Below, in pieces: positions 8,070 through 17,020 of a stretch of DNA of 64,000 nt. The stretch comes from an uncultured Caulobacterales bacterium (GTDB taxonomy: Bacteria; Pseudomonadota; Alphaproteobacteria; Caulobacterales; Caulobacteraceae): assembly GCA_903858685.1 (NCBI GenBank), contig CAIOJR010000084.1, positions 1 through 64,000 on the forward strand. The letters are read 5' to 3'. The notes beneath the pieces are model-generated. The model was not told the origin of the DNA, did no database searches, and saw only the letters and a program-made list of their open reading frames with translations. The position numbers and the translations under genes are program-made. Numbering within the stretch: position 1 is the first letter of the stretch; every line of letters starts with the position of its first letter.

Positions 8070-9809
8070 CTATCTTTGGGCCAGATATTCAGGCGACGCC
8101 ATGGCGATCGACACCGCCAGGCGCACGCGGGCGGTCTGCGCCGCCGTGATCTGGGCCTGGGTCGCCGTGCCGGACGGAATGGTTATGGAATTGATATTGT
8201 CGGTCAGGATTTGTTGAAGCCCAGAGGACATGGAATCATAAAACAAAAGCCTGTTTATTCTTGTGACGAGCTGAGCCGGCGTCGCACTCACGGCGATTTC
8301 ATTGCTGAACGGGATTTGAATGTCGCGTGTATTGGTCGTTGTCTGGACCGCGCCCGCGCCACTGTTGATCATGCCCAATATGGTGTTGACATAGGTCGAT
8401 ACGCTGACCTCGTTCACCACCTGAAACTCCGGCGCCGTCAGGTTGGCGGCGCCAAGCTTGCTGTTCGACGGTATGAAGCCGGGACGCCAGAAGTTGAAAA
8501 CCGTGGGACTGTTCTGCGCCCCTTCCGAAAGGGAGGTGTTGGCCGAGGTGTCGCCAACTGTCCACAGACCGGTCTGCGAGGTCGCGCCGAATGAACGCAT
8601 CAGATTGGTCATGCGGACCAGCGGCTCGCGCAGCTTGCCATAGGTTGCTGAGGTGGCGGACGGGGCGGTGCGCGCTTCGCTGTCGGTCAATATGGCGGTG
8701 ACCACCGCCGCCATATCGCCCCTCACGCCCGAGCCGTTATTGTTGAAGACGGCGGCGACGCGAGAAATATAGGCCGGACTGGGATTGGAGGTGACCAGCC
8801 GCTGGATCAGTTGGCGTCCGACGAATGGGCCGACATTGGGATGATTGAAAATCGTGTCCAGCGCCGCCTTGATATCGCCGTTCGTATCCGCAGTCGTTGA
8901 CGCCGCAATGACGCTGCCCAGAAAGTCCTTCTCCGATGTCGAGTGATACTGATTATAGGCGATCATCGGCACATATTCCGCCGTTGGATCCTTGGCGCCG
9001 CCGAAGAAAGTCGAATTGGTCGGCGCGGGCGAATAGTAGCTCAGCCCGGTGAACACCTTTGCAAGGCCTGCTATGTCAGCATGGCTGTAGGTGGAAACAG
9101 GGTTGCCGGAGCCGTCCAGCTGCTGGCTGCCGTCCTGATTTAACTTCCACAGTCCGATCGTCATCAACTGCATCAGTTCGCGGGCATAGTTCTCATCGGG
9201 CGTCTGTCCGGTGGTCAGATTTTCTTTCAGATTGCCCTGATAGGTCAGGTAATGACCCATTTGCGGACTATAGGTCACATCGTTCATCAGCGTTCGGAAG
9301 TTGCCGAACGCATCATTGCCCAGCATGTCCCAATAGACGGCCATGCCGATCGGGTCCTGATGCCCGGACTGATAGGACGTCACAAAGATTTCCGACAGAG
9401 CGAGTTGAACCCGCTGACGCAGCTGATCCGGCGCCGTCACCGCCTGCTGGAGGAAATAATTATTGCTGTAGGGCACGCCATTGAGGGAGGCCGCTGGATT
9501 GGCGGCGAGCAGCGTCGTCTTGGCGTTGGTCATGAAGCTTTGCGCAGAGCCAGTCGGGGTCTGGCTGATCTGCTGTTTGATCCAAGCGGCGTAGCCCAGT
9601 GATTGAACGCTGCTGATATCGGCGTCCGTCACGCCCATCGTCGCCTGGGTCAGGAAGCGGCTGGCGTCAGCCTCGGCGATGGGGGTTGAAGACGGGGAGG
9701 CGCCCGATCCGGAGCCCGATCCCCCGCCGCCGCCGCCGCTACATGCCACAAGAGCAAAAACGGCGGCAAAAAGGGTGACGCATTGCAGGGCTTTGTCGCG
9801 GATCAACAT
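8070..9809 (-). CDS. DUF1800 family lipoprotein
   Basis: 579 aa. A short charged N-terminus and hydrophobic core end in the lipobox LVAC, so Cys should be lipidated. A Gly/Ser-rich linker follows, then the DUF1800 domain: ASRFLTQATMGVTDADI at its start, ENYARELMQLMTIG in the middle, and NSPTVFNFWRPG near the end. The start at 9809 was chosen because GGGAAG precedes it and the signal peptide begins there; an ATG at 9869 adds 20 unlikely residues. It forms an operon with the DUF1501 gene. The biochemical role of the pair is not established. Confidence 0.88.
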   Translation of the reverse strand: MLIRDKALQCVTLFAAVFALVACSGGGGGGSGSGSGASPSSTPIAEADASRFLTQATMGVTDADISSVQSLGYAAWIKQQISQTPTGSAQSFMTNAKTTLLAANPAASLNGVPYSNNYFLQQAVTAPDQLRQRVQLALSEIFVTSYQSGHQDPIGMAVYWDMLGNDAFGNFRTLMNDVTYSPQMGHYLTYQGNLKENLTTGQTPDENYARELMQLMTIGLWKLNQDGSQQLDGSGNPVSTYSHADIAGLAKVFTGLSYYSPAPTNSTFFGGAKDPTAEYVPMIAYNQYHSTSEKDFLGSVIAASTTADTNGDIKAALDTIFNHPNVGPFVGRQLIQRLVTSNPSPAYISRVAAVFNNNGSGVRGDMAAVVTAILTDSEARTAPSATSATYGKLREPLVRMTNLMRSFGATSQTGLWTVGDTSANTSLSEGAQNSPTVFNFWRPGFIPSNSKLGAANLTAPEFQVVNEVSVSTYVNTILGMINSGAGAVQTTTNTRDIQIPFSNEIAVSATPAQLVTRINRLLFYDSMSSGLQQILTDNINSITIPSGTATQAQITAAQTARVRLAVSIAMASPEYLAQR

Positions 9810-10002
9810 TGCGGCTTCCCAGACTTGTCGCGTGGATTCGGGCGGTCGAAGTTCGCAATCGAACCTCACTTCATTCAGATATTGAAGGTCTTCGCTTAGG
9901 GTTTAAAATATGTTTATATTACATTTCGAAGGTGCAATTATTTATCTCAATATCTATTTTGGCTAATTTCAGGCAAAAATCGGTCACATTTGTGAATAAT
10001 AT
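9810..10002. promoter_or_regulatory. AT-rich intergenic region with a 12-bp palindrome
   Basis: Between the DUF1800 start and the virB11 stop, the stretch from about 9895 to 10015 is far richer in A and T than its surroundings. It should hold the promoter of the DUF1800-DUF1501 operon, although no convincing -35/-10 pair stands out. TCACATTTGTGA at 9984-9995 is a perfect palindrome resembling a CRP/FNR-family half-site arrangement, but with a 2-bp rather than 6-bp centre. Confidence 0.35.
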
Positions 10003-10968
10003 TTATTTAATCAATATATCCACGACCCTACGCCCGCCATTTACACGTTTAAGCTGGACGACCACATCAATAATTTGTCGAGCATAGGCGCGAATGTCGT
10101 CCCAACCGGCTTGTGCGCCATTCAGCAAGGCCAGCATGGCGACCTGATCCAGGGCCCCCTCGGCAGTATCTGCGTGAATGGTCGTCATGGAGCCCGGGTG
10201 GCCGGTATTAACGGCGCGCAGGAAGGTAAAGGCTTCGCCACCCCGCAATTCGCCGAGGATAATCCGGTCCGGACGCATCCTTAGCGCCGCCTGCAACAGG
10301 TCTTCAGTATCGACCTGAGCCTCGCCATTGCCCCCGCGTGTCGCAATCAGGCCGACAGCATTCTTGTGTTGCAGTCTGATTTCGGGTGCGTCTTCAATCA
10401 GAATGAGACGCTCCGTAGCTGGCGCCTCTTTGATCAGAGCGTTGAGCAAGGTCGTCTTGCCCGACGACGTCCCCCCCGAAATCATGATGGTTTGACGCAA
10501 CTCTACCGCCAGACGGAAGAAATCTTCCACCTGCCCCAGATCCAGCAAGCGCCGCAAAGCCTGTGCAGGGGGCGCCCTGTCGGCCTGCGTCAGCCCTTCG
10601 AACACCTGATGTGCGCCCAACTCCCCCAGGCACATATCCGACAGGGTATGTTTTCTCAGGGCAAGCGCGACGCCGTCACGGGTCGCAGGCGGCGCAACAA
10701 TCTGAACCCGCGATCCATCAGGCAGACTGGCCGATAAGAGCGGGGATTCACGGCTCACGCCTTGAGAACTGGCGGCGGCGATCTGGCGCGCCAAGCGGGA
10801 GATCACCAGTTCAGTCAGTTCGGGCACGGCGGCGCAGGCGGTTTGCCCCGTTGTCGTCTCCCACCAGATCTCACACGGGCGGTTGATCCAGATGTCGGTC
10901 ACGTCGGCTCTGTTCAGCCAGGGCTCCAGCGGCGCCAGATAGGAGTCCAGATAGACGCGCCCGCTCAT
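10003..10968 (-). CDS. virB11: T4SS ATPase VirB11
   Basis: 321 aa. Hexameric cytoplasmic ATPase that energises assembly and substrate passage in VirB-type type IV secretion. The Walker A motif SGGTSSGKTTLLN lies at about residues 158-170. The Asp box (LILIEDAPEI), Walker B region (MRPDRIILGELRG) and His box (TGHPGSMTTIHAD) follow in the usual order. ATGA overlap with virB10 indicates translational coupling. This is the last gene of the operon; the stop runs into an AT-rich region without a clear terminator hairpin. Confidence 0.95.
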   Translation of the reverse strand: MSGRVYLDSYLAPLEPWLNRADVTDIWINRPCEIWWETTTGQTACAAVPELTELVISRLARQIAAASSQGVSRESPLLSASLPDGSRVQIVAPPATRDGVALALRKHTLSDMCLGELGAHQVFEGLTQADRAPPAQALRRLLDLGQVEDFFRLAVELRQTIMISGGTSSGKTTLLNALIKEAPATERLILIEDAPEIRLQHKNAVGLIATRGGNGEAQVDTEDLLQAALRMRPDRIILGELRGGEAFTFLRAVNTGHPGSMTTIHADTAEGALDQVAMLALLNGAQAGWDDIRAYARQIIDVVVQLKRVNGGRRVVDILIK

Positions 10969-12092
10969 CTGGACTTGGTCATCACATCGGAGAAGTCGAG
11001 GTCACGCGCCACAAACACCCGGATAGGACTGCCCTGGGCCACGGTGATCGTATCTGGAATGTCGATCTGCTTCTGCAACGCAATGGACGCCACATTGTTC
11101 GCCTGTTGGGGCGACCCGATGACGATCGCAGTGGAGCTGTTGTTACTGCCTGAATTGGCCGTCGCATCGAGCCCCGCCGACAAGACAGACAACAGGATCG
11201 AGGCGCCAAAGCGTTTGAAGAAATGCGTATTGGTTTCGCCGTCCAGCCCGCCACGACCCAGACGGTCCGCGGCTGGCGACCCTATGTCGATGGAAATCCC
11301 CTCAGGCGTCAGAAGGCGCGACCAGACCACAAAGGCCCGCGACTGGCCCGCCGCCGCACCGCTTCTATATTGTCCGATCAGCTTTGAGCCCCTGGGGATC
11401 AGCACGCGGGTGCCGTCAAAGCCGCGCACATCGCGCGTCACCACGGCTCGGGCAAAGCCCGGCAGATCGGAATTGATCGCTGTTTCGAGAATGGCGGGAA
11501 TGACTGTGCCTTGAGGCGCGACCAGGGCAGTGTCGGACAATCGACTGGCGTGCGCGGTCTCTGCGGACGAGTCCGACACGCGTTGCGCAAACTGCTCTTC
11601 TGCTGAAAGTTTTCCCTCAGGGACCTTCTGCCCCTTGGGTCCGCCCGCCAGGGACGACAGGCTTGGCGACGGGGCTGACGCCGATGGCGCCTCCTGAGGC
11701 GCCAGATCAACCACCATGGCCGGCGCCTTCCATCGCGCCGCCAGTTCGCCATTGTCCGCCCCGGTCACAGGCGCCGCAGCCGCCATAGCCGCCGGCGGCG
11801 TCGCGGTCGCAGCCGACAGGCGGGCCACGCCGGCGTTCTGCACGGGCGATTGAGGGATCGCCCCGACCGGGCCAGGAGGCGCCGCGGGCGCCCCGGCGCT
11901 GCTGACGCCCTGGGCATGGGCGGTCCGTCCATGGCTGAGGCTGAGAAACACGCCCCCGCCCAGAAGCGCAATCGCGCAAAGCCCAGATGCGAAACCCCAT
12001 GATCCTGCTGGCCGGGCGACGACGGAACGACCATCGGCTGAGCGATCAAACACCGGGCTGTTGGGAATGGGGGAACGGGATTGCTTGCTCAC
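10965..12092 (-). CDS. virB10: T4SS core-complex protein VirB10
   Basis: 375 aa. Inner-to-outer membrane scaffold of the T4SS core complex. One N-terminal transmembrane segment (about 28-50), a Pro/Ala-rich periplasmic linker, and the conserved TrbI/VirB10 C-terminal domain (GTVIPAILETAINSDLPG, then RVLIPRGSKLIGQY and QSRAFVVWSRLLTPEG). Start is GTG, overlapping the virB9 stop as GTGA. Confidence 0.93.
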   Translation of the reverse strand: MSKQSRSPIPNSPVFDRSADGRSVVARPAGSWGFASGLCAIALLGGGVFLSLSHGRTAHAQGVSSAGAPAAPPGPVGAIPQSPVQNAGVARLSAATATPPAAMAAAAPVTGADNGELAARWKAPAMVVDLAPQEAPSASAPSPSLSSLAGGPKGQKVPEGKLSAEEQFAQRVSDSSAETAHASRLSDTALVAPQGTVIPAILETAINSDLPGFARAVVTRDVRGFDGTRVLIPRGSKLIGQYRSGAAAGQSRAFVVWSRLLTPEGISIDIGSPAADRLGRGGLDGETNTHFFKRFGASILLSVLSAGLDATANSGSNNSSTAIVIGSPQQANNVASIALQKQIDIPDTITVAQGSPIRVFVARDLDFSDVMTKSR

Positions 12093-12895
12093 GGCCGCCC
12101 CTCCTTTGCGCCCGACTGACGCGGCAAGACTGAGGCGGGACCTGGGTTGGGCCTGAACCCGTTATTGAATATCCGAGTGACCTCTGTCCCGCGCCGGAGC
12201 ACGAAACCGCGGGCGACACGGTCGACAATGACCACATCGTCTCGCAAAATCACATTCAGCACCGCTTCCTTCTTGTCATCGTCCACAGCATAGATCGCGG
12301 GCAGTTCGGCATCCTTTGGAAAGGTGAAATAGGTAGAGACCCCGTCGTCAAAGACGCGCGTGGGAAGTCCGCCCATCGCGCCTTGAAAGGCATAGGCATG
12401 GTTCCGGTCCGTGGGTGGCGGCGGCGCCGAGGGGGGCGGTTCCTCCGCCTTCATCAGCGATGCGTGCGCAACCTCGGGAAACAGGAAACGCAGGATGAAG
12501 ATGGCGCCAGTATCAGGGAGCTTGGTCGGGCGGTGAACGCGCAGGTCGAAATTGTAGGCCCGCAGATTGGTCACCACGGTCATATTGGTGGCGCTCGACT
12601 TCTCGATCGGTTTGATGAACAGCAGATTGGCCCGGCGGTTGGGCGTCACCTGCCAGCCAAGGCTGTCGCCAATCGATACGTTTTCAATGGTTTCGCCCGC
12701 CTGGAACTCAATCGTCATGGCGTAGCCCAGTCGCCCCTCCAGAAGGACGACCTCATTTGGATCATAGGCGATCTGGCGAATTCGCGGGTCGCCTGCACTG
12801 GGTGCGGGAATGACCGCAGCTACCGACGGCTGAAGGACGCAAAGGCTCAACAGCAAAATCCACAACCCGCCCAGGGTGCGAAGCGTCCTGATCAT
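12089..12895 (-). CDS. virB9: T4SS core-complex protein VirB9
   Basis: 268 aa with a signal peptide (about 1-27). Periplasmic/outer-membrane part of the core complex. The N-terminal VirB9 domain (IRQIAYDPNEV, FQAGETIENVSIGD) and the C-terminal beta-sandwich (AYAFQGAMGGLPTRVFDDG, FTFPKDAELPAIYAVD) are both intact. The start overlaps the virB6 stop as ATGA, which leaves no room for a virB8 gene at its customary place. Confidence 0.92.
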   Translation of the reverse strand: MIRTLRTLGGLWILLLSLCVLQPSVAAVIPAPSAGDPRIRQIAYDPNEVVLLEGRLGYAMTIEFQAGETIENVSIGDSLGWQVTPNRRANLLFIKPIEKSSATNMTVVTNLRAYNFDLRVHRPTKLPDTGAIFILRFLFPEVAHASLMKAEEPPPSAPPPPTDRNHAYAFQGAMGGLPTRVFDDGVSTYFTFPKDAELPAIYAVDDDKKEAVLNVILRDDVVIVDRVARGFVLRRGTEVTRIFNNGFRPNPGPASVLPRQSGAKEGRP

Positions 12896-14043
12896 GCCTG
12901 CCCCCTGCGATCAGAAATCAAACGGTCTCTGAAAGCTGACCTTTGATAGGACTCGCCCCGTCGGAACGCCGGGTCTGCAGTGTAATGGGCCGGGGCTGAA
13001 CGGGTTGTCGGCGCAGATTCTGACGCAAGGCTTGCTTGAGCAAACGCCGCGCTACGCTGCATCGCCTGCGCAATCTGGCCCGGGCGCGACAGCTGATACT
13101 GGACCGAGGCCACAGGCGCGTGCCGATCATCGGGGTGTGATGTCGCCGCCCTTCCCGGGCGTGGAAGGCGGAACCCCGCCGCGATCAGGGCCGCCGCAAC
13201 AGCCAGAACGATCTGGGCGCCGGAAAATACAAAGACCAGCAAGGTGACGGCGGACGCGACCTCAAGGTCCATCTGTCCGTCAATTCGACTTCTGGCCAAG
13301 GTTAAAAGCCAGGGCTCCATGACAATCAACATCAAGGTGATCACGATCCAGCAAGCCATCGGCATCAGCGCTGTTGCGGTCAAGGCTCGAACCCAGCCGC
13401 TAAACAGGCCCCTTGTCGCATCAAACATAAATAGGGCGATGAAGACGGGGCCGGTCGCCACCAGCACGCCCGTTGCGATGGTCGACAGGGCGAGCAGCCC
13501 TGCACTGCTCATCAGCAAGGCGTTCGCCGCCGCCCACAGGCCTTGTGACGCCCCGGCCGGACCGCCGCCCAAGGCCTGACCGTTGAGTCCGGCGACCTTT
13601 CCGAGCGCCGCCGCGTCGGCGACCAGCTGGTCATAGACCACCTGAAGCCCGCCGAGCGGGTCCTGCGCCAGAGCGCCGCCGTTCATCTGGGCAGGCTTGG
13701 CCACAATGACGGCGATCTGCAAAGGCGCCTTCATGGCCAGATCGAGAACCAGCGTCTCGAAGCTCGGCCAGTTCAGCGTCAGGGCCAGGATAGCCCCGAT
13801 CTTGATCGCCATCAGCGGCGTGGACGACAATCGAAAACCGCCCGATCCGAACAGCAACTGATATCCGACAAAGGCCACATAGAGGGTCAGCATGGCCGTC
13901 AGCGCGACCGGAAACACCGAATCAGGCCCGCTGAGCGCCAGATAGCCCAGCTTGGAATAGGTCTCGACATGGCAATCGACAGAGCGAAGCACGCCCTTGA
14001 TCACGCCAGAATGCAGATTTGCGCCGGGGCAGGAGTCGAGCAT
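12892..14043 (-). CDS. virB6: T4SS inner-membrane protein VirB6 (TrbL/VirB6 family)
   Basis: 383 aa. Polytopic inner-membrane channel component with about five to six hydrophobic segments (for example VFPVALTAMLTLYVAFVGYQ and SSAGLLALSTIATGVLVATG). The C-terminal 90 residues are polar and probably cytoplasmic. The start at 14043 shares its A with the TGA of virB4 (TGATG), which favours it over an ATG at 14085 that lies inside virB4. Polytopic T4SS proteins diverge quickly, so the name rests on topology and position as well as sequence. Confidence 0.85.
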   Translation of the reverse strand: MLDSCPGANLHSGVIKGVLRSVDCHVETYSKLGYLALSGPDSVFPVALTAMLTLYVAFVGYQLLFGSGGFRLSSTPLMAIKIGAILALTLNWPSFETLVLDLAMKAPLQIAVIVAKPAQMNGGALAQDPLGGLQVVYDQLVADAAALGKVAGLNGQALGGGPAGASQGLWAAANALLMSSAGLLALSTIATGVLVATGPVFIALFMFDATRGLFSGWVRALTATALMPMACWIVITLMLIVMEPWLLTLARSRIDGQMDLEVASAVTLLVFVFSGAQIVLAVAAALIAAGFRLPRPGRAATSHPDDRHAPVASVQYQLSRPGQIAQAMQRSAAFAQASLASESAPTTRSAPAHYTADPAFRRGESYQRSAFRDRLISDRRGQA

Positions 14044-16442
14044 CAGCGTCGGGCTCCATCGGGAGAGACCAGCCGCTTCAGCCACTGCGCCGGATCGTCG
14101 CCATATTCGGCGCGCAGCAGATCAAGTCGGCGGACCGTCCGCTCCGTCCCGGCCAGCAGGGTGAGAAACCTTGGCATGCCGTCCATGTTGAGGCGGGCCA
14201 CCGCGCTATGTCCGGGCTGCTTGATCAGAAAACAGTGGGACGTGTCCGGCAGGGTGCGGACCAGCTCGAACTCATGCCGGGAGAGTCCAAACCCTTCCAT
14301 ATATTCTGCGGCCTTCGCTTTCGGATTGGGCAGAAAGATCTGAGTGGCTGACTGCTCGATGATCGTGGCTGAAATCCGGCTTTCCAGAGCATCGCTGGCG
14401 CTTTGCGTACAGAAGCCGACAATTCCGTTGCGCTTTCGGATGGTCTTTTCCCAGTCCTTGATCCGGGCGACGAAGACGTCGTCATCGAGCGCTTTCCAGC
14501 CTTCATCCACGACAATAATGGTCGGCCGCCCATCGAGTTTTTGCTCCACACGATGGAACAGATACATCATGGCGGGCGTGCGGACGGCGGGCGTGTCCAG
14601 CAATCGGGTCATGTCCACGCCCAGAGTGTCCGTATCCAGATCCAGGCTGTCATGTTCATTATCGAACAGCCAGGCGTTCTGGCCTTCATCGCACCAGATC
14701 TGAAGGCGCGTGGCGATGTCGCCCGATCGTGGACGGCGACCGCCCAGAAACATTTCCCGCAAAAACCTGAGGCGCCTGTGCTGCACGGGCTGGTCAAAGT
14801 TCGCGTCCACGGCGTCGGCGACCAATGCGCGGTCTTCTGAGCTCAATCCCATCCCGACCAGCTGTTCGATCCAGTCGATCAGGAATGACCGATTGGCCGG
14901 CGTGTCCGGCATTTGAAGGGGGTTGAGCCCCGTAGGCTCGCCAGGACGCAGGGCCTCATATCGCCCTCGCAGGGCGCGGATGAAGATTTCCGCCCCGCGA
15001 TCCTTGTCGAAATAGACGAGGCGCGGATTGAATTTGGTAGCCTGAGACAGAAGGAAGGTCAGAAGAACCGTCTTCCCCGACCCACTTGGCCCGATCATGG
15101 TGAAATTGCCCAGATCACCATTGTGGAAGTTGAAATAGTAGCGGCCATGCGCCGTTGTCTCGAGAACCGTGACCGCCTCGCCCCAGTGATTGCCGTGAGG
15201 CTGACCGGTGGCGAAATTGTGCAGTGAGGCGAAGCTCGAAAAGTTCGCGACAGAGATCAGCGCCTTGCGGGCAATATACTGAAAGTTCCCCGGAAACTGC
15301 GCCCAGTAGGCGGGTTCCAGGTTGATGTCTTCACGCACGGCGATGGCGCCGACATCGGTCATGGCGGACTGAACATCGGCGACCGCGGTGTCCAGCTCCG
15401 AAAGACTGTCGGCCTTGACCAGAATGGTCAGATGATGCTCGCCATAGGCCGATCGCCCCGCACCGACCCCGTCGCGGGCGGACGCCAGTTCATCGCGAAG
15501 CGAATAGGCCTCGTCTTCCGCAGCGCGGAGCCGGCGCATGGCGACGCCGATGCGCTCCAGAGACGATTGCCGGTCCACAAACGCGAAGCTCTCGGACAGG
15601 ATCAGGGCGTGGGGGAGCCGCATGACCATGTCGAGCATTCCCGGCGCCGAGCGGGCCGGGTAGTCCTTGAGCGACACCATGGCGGCGAACTGACTGTCGG
15701 GCGCACCCGGCGTGCCAATCTCGATCGCATCGGGCCCGAATGTCAGGCGTCGCGTCGCCAGAGCCTGACCAATATCACCGGCCGGGGTCAGGACCGGCCG
15801 CATATCCCCGTAAAGCAGCGAGGCGAGAAATGCGCACGGTTCGGAAAACGCCGCTCCGTCCCGTTCATAGACTTCCAGCGCTCTGGCCCCATAGGGCGAC
15901 AGGGCCGCAATGATCCGCTCACGCAACGCGTGAAGGCCTCGCAAGTCTTCCGAAGAGGCCATGCTGCGCCCGCCGACGCCGCGCAGCAGGCGCTCAGCAA
16001 AACCAGCCTTGCCCTGAAGCGGACGCCTGACCAGAGTGAGATAAAGGTCGTTGACGAACATTTTTCGGCGGCCAAGCTGGGCCGACCAGGCGCGGTTCAA
16101 CGCCCTGCATACGGGATCGGCAGGCTCCGTCCCCAGATCGACATCCACCCTTCGCCGCACGATGTGATGATAGAGCGCCAGCCGGGAATTGGCGGCGCTG
16201 CGCAGCAGAGTCTCCCGCACCTGCTTGCGATAGTTCAGTTCTTCGTCCGGCGCGGTTTCGAAGGGAAAGCCATCGATCCTGATCACCTGAACCAGAAGAC
16301 CGTCGCGGGTTTCCAGGGTGAGATGATCCAGGTGGCGCGCGAAGTTCAGCCGGTCCCCGATCCGGGCCTCGCGCAGGCCCAGCCTCAGGGCGCGATCGCG
16401 ACTGACATATCCAGCGCCGACCGCGTTTGGGTCACGGAGCAT
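14043..16442 (-). CDS. virB4: T4SS ATPase VirB4
   Basis: 799 aa, the usual size. The largest ATPase of VirB-type secretion, at the cytoplasmic face of the inner membrane. The N-terminal CagE/TrbE/VirB domain is followed by Walker A (MIGPSGSGKTVLL, about 444-456) and Walker B (TIIVVDEGWKAL, about 640-651). The ATG at 16442 overlaps the end of virB3 by 11 bp. Confidence 0.95.
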   Translation of the reverse strand: MLRDPNAVGAGYVSRDRALRLGLREARIGDRLNFARHLDHLTLETRDGLLVQVIRIDGFPFETAPDEELNYRKQVRETLLRSAANSRLALYHHIVRRRVDVDLGTEPADPVCRALNRAWSAQLGRRKMFVNDLYLTLVRRPLQGKAGFAERLLRGVGGRSMASSEDLRGLHALRERIIAALSPYGARALEVYERDGAAFSEPCAFLASLLYGDMRPVLTPAGDIGQALATRRLTFGPDAIEIGTPGAPDSQFAAMVSLKDYPARSAPGMLDMVMRLPHALILSESFAFVDRQSSLERIGVAMRRLRAAEDEAYSLRDELASARDGVGAGRSAYGEHHLTILVKADSLSELDTAVADVQSAMTDVGAIAVREDINLEPAYWAQFPGNFQYIARKALISVANFSSFASLHNFATGQPHGNHWGEAVTVLETTAHGRYYFNFHNGDLGNFTMIGPSGSGKTVLLTFLLSQATKFNPRLVYFDKDRGAEIFIRALRGRYEALRPGEPTGLNPLQMPDTPANRSFLIDWIEQLVGMGLSSEDRALVADAVDANFDQPVQHRRLRFLREMFLGGRRPRSGDIATRLQIWCDEGQNAWLFDNEHDSLDLDTDTLGVDMTRLLDTPAVRTPAMMYLFHRVEQKLDGRPTIIVVDEGWKALDDDVFVARIKDWEKTIRKRNGIVGFCTQSASDALESRISATIIEQSATQIFLPNPKAKAAEYMEGFGLSRHEFELVRTLPDTSHCFLIKQPGHSAVARLNMDGMPRFLTLLAGTERTVRRLDLLRAEYGDDPAQWLKRLVSPDGARR

Positions 16443-16716
16443 AGGAGTTGGCGCCCCACAGGCGATAATTCGGGGCGCGCGGGCATCGGCTGACCTTCGT
16501 CATCCACAGGTCAAAGAACCGCGGCTCATGAAGACAGCCAAGATATCCGATGATGTGGACAATAGCGGCGACACCCAGAGTGTAGAAGGATTTGGAAATC
16601 AGAAACGCTTCAATGGTCACGATCAGATTGAAAACAGCATAGCTGTAGGTCACCCCGCCAATCATCTGAGGACGGGTCAGGGCGGAAAAAATCGGATCGG
16701 ACACGAGGTCGCTCAT
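16432..16716 (-). CDS. virB3: T4SS protein VirB3
   Basis: 94 aa, typical of VirB3. Small inner-membrane protein with two adjacent hydrophobic segments (about 22-60) after a conserved start (DPIFSALTRPQMIGGVTY). It works with VirB4 and VirB6 in pilus and channel assembly. Four bases separate it from virB2. Confidence 0.9.
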   Translation of the reverse strand: MSDLVSDPIFSALTRPQMIGGVTYSYAVFNLIVTIEAFLISKSFYTLGVAAIVHIIGYLGCLHEPRFFDLWMTKVSRCPRAPNYRLWGANSYAP

Positions 16717-16720
16717 CGCC

Positions 16721-17020
16721 TCACCTCAGACCTGTGGCGATGCTGCGCATGCCAGCGACAATGGCGGCGGCGCCAAAGATGATGAAAGCCCCCAGAACGA
16801 CCGTCAGGCCGCGCTTCCAGTCAATTCTTCCGGTCAACATCATGAGGCCGACGACCGCGACAGCGATGACCGCCGCCGTCGTCGCCAGATTGCCCAGCAA
16901 CGTGCCTTCAATCCAGTTGAGCGCGCCAAGGATGGGGCCAGACCCAGCCGGATCGGCAAGCGCGACCCCCGGCAGGGCGGACATCAGAGCAATCAACCGC
17001 GCCTTGGTGAGAGTTTTCAT
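16721..17020 (-). CDS. virB2: T4SS major pilin VirB2
   Basis: 99 aa. Pilin precursor with a signal sequence (about 1-22, cleaved near ALA) and two hydrophobic segments in the mature part (TAAVIAVAVVGLMMLTG and VVLGAFIIFGAAAIVAG) joined by a short basic loop. This is the architecture of VirB2/TrbC pilins. ATGA overlap with the upstream virB1 gene couples translation. Confidence 0.9.
   Translation of the reverse strand: MKTLTKARLIALMSALPGVALADPAGSGPILGALNWIEGTLLGNLATTAAVIAVAVVGLMMLTGRIDWKRGLTVVLGAFIIFGAAAIVAGMRSIATGLR

Noticed and set aside
7446-8594. A 382-codon plus-strand frame across the DUF1501/DUF1800 junction
   Set aside because: Antisense to two recognised families; Arg-rich translation typical of a high-GC shadow frame.
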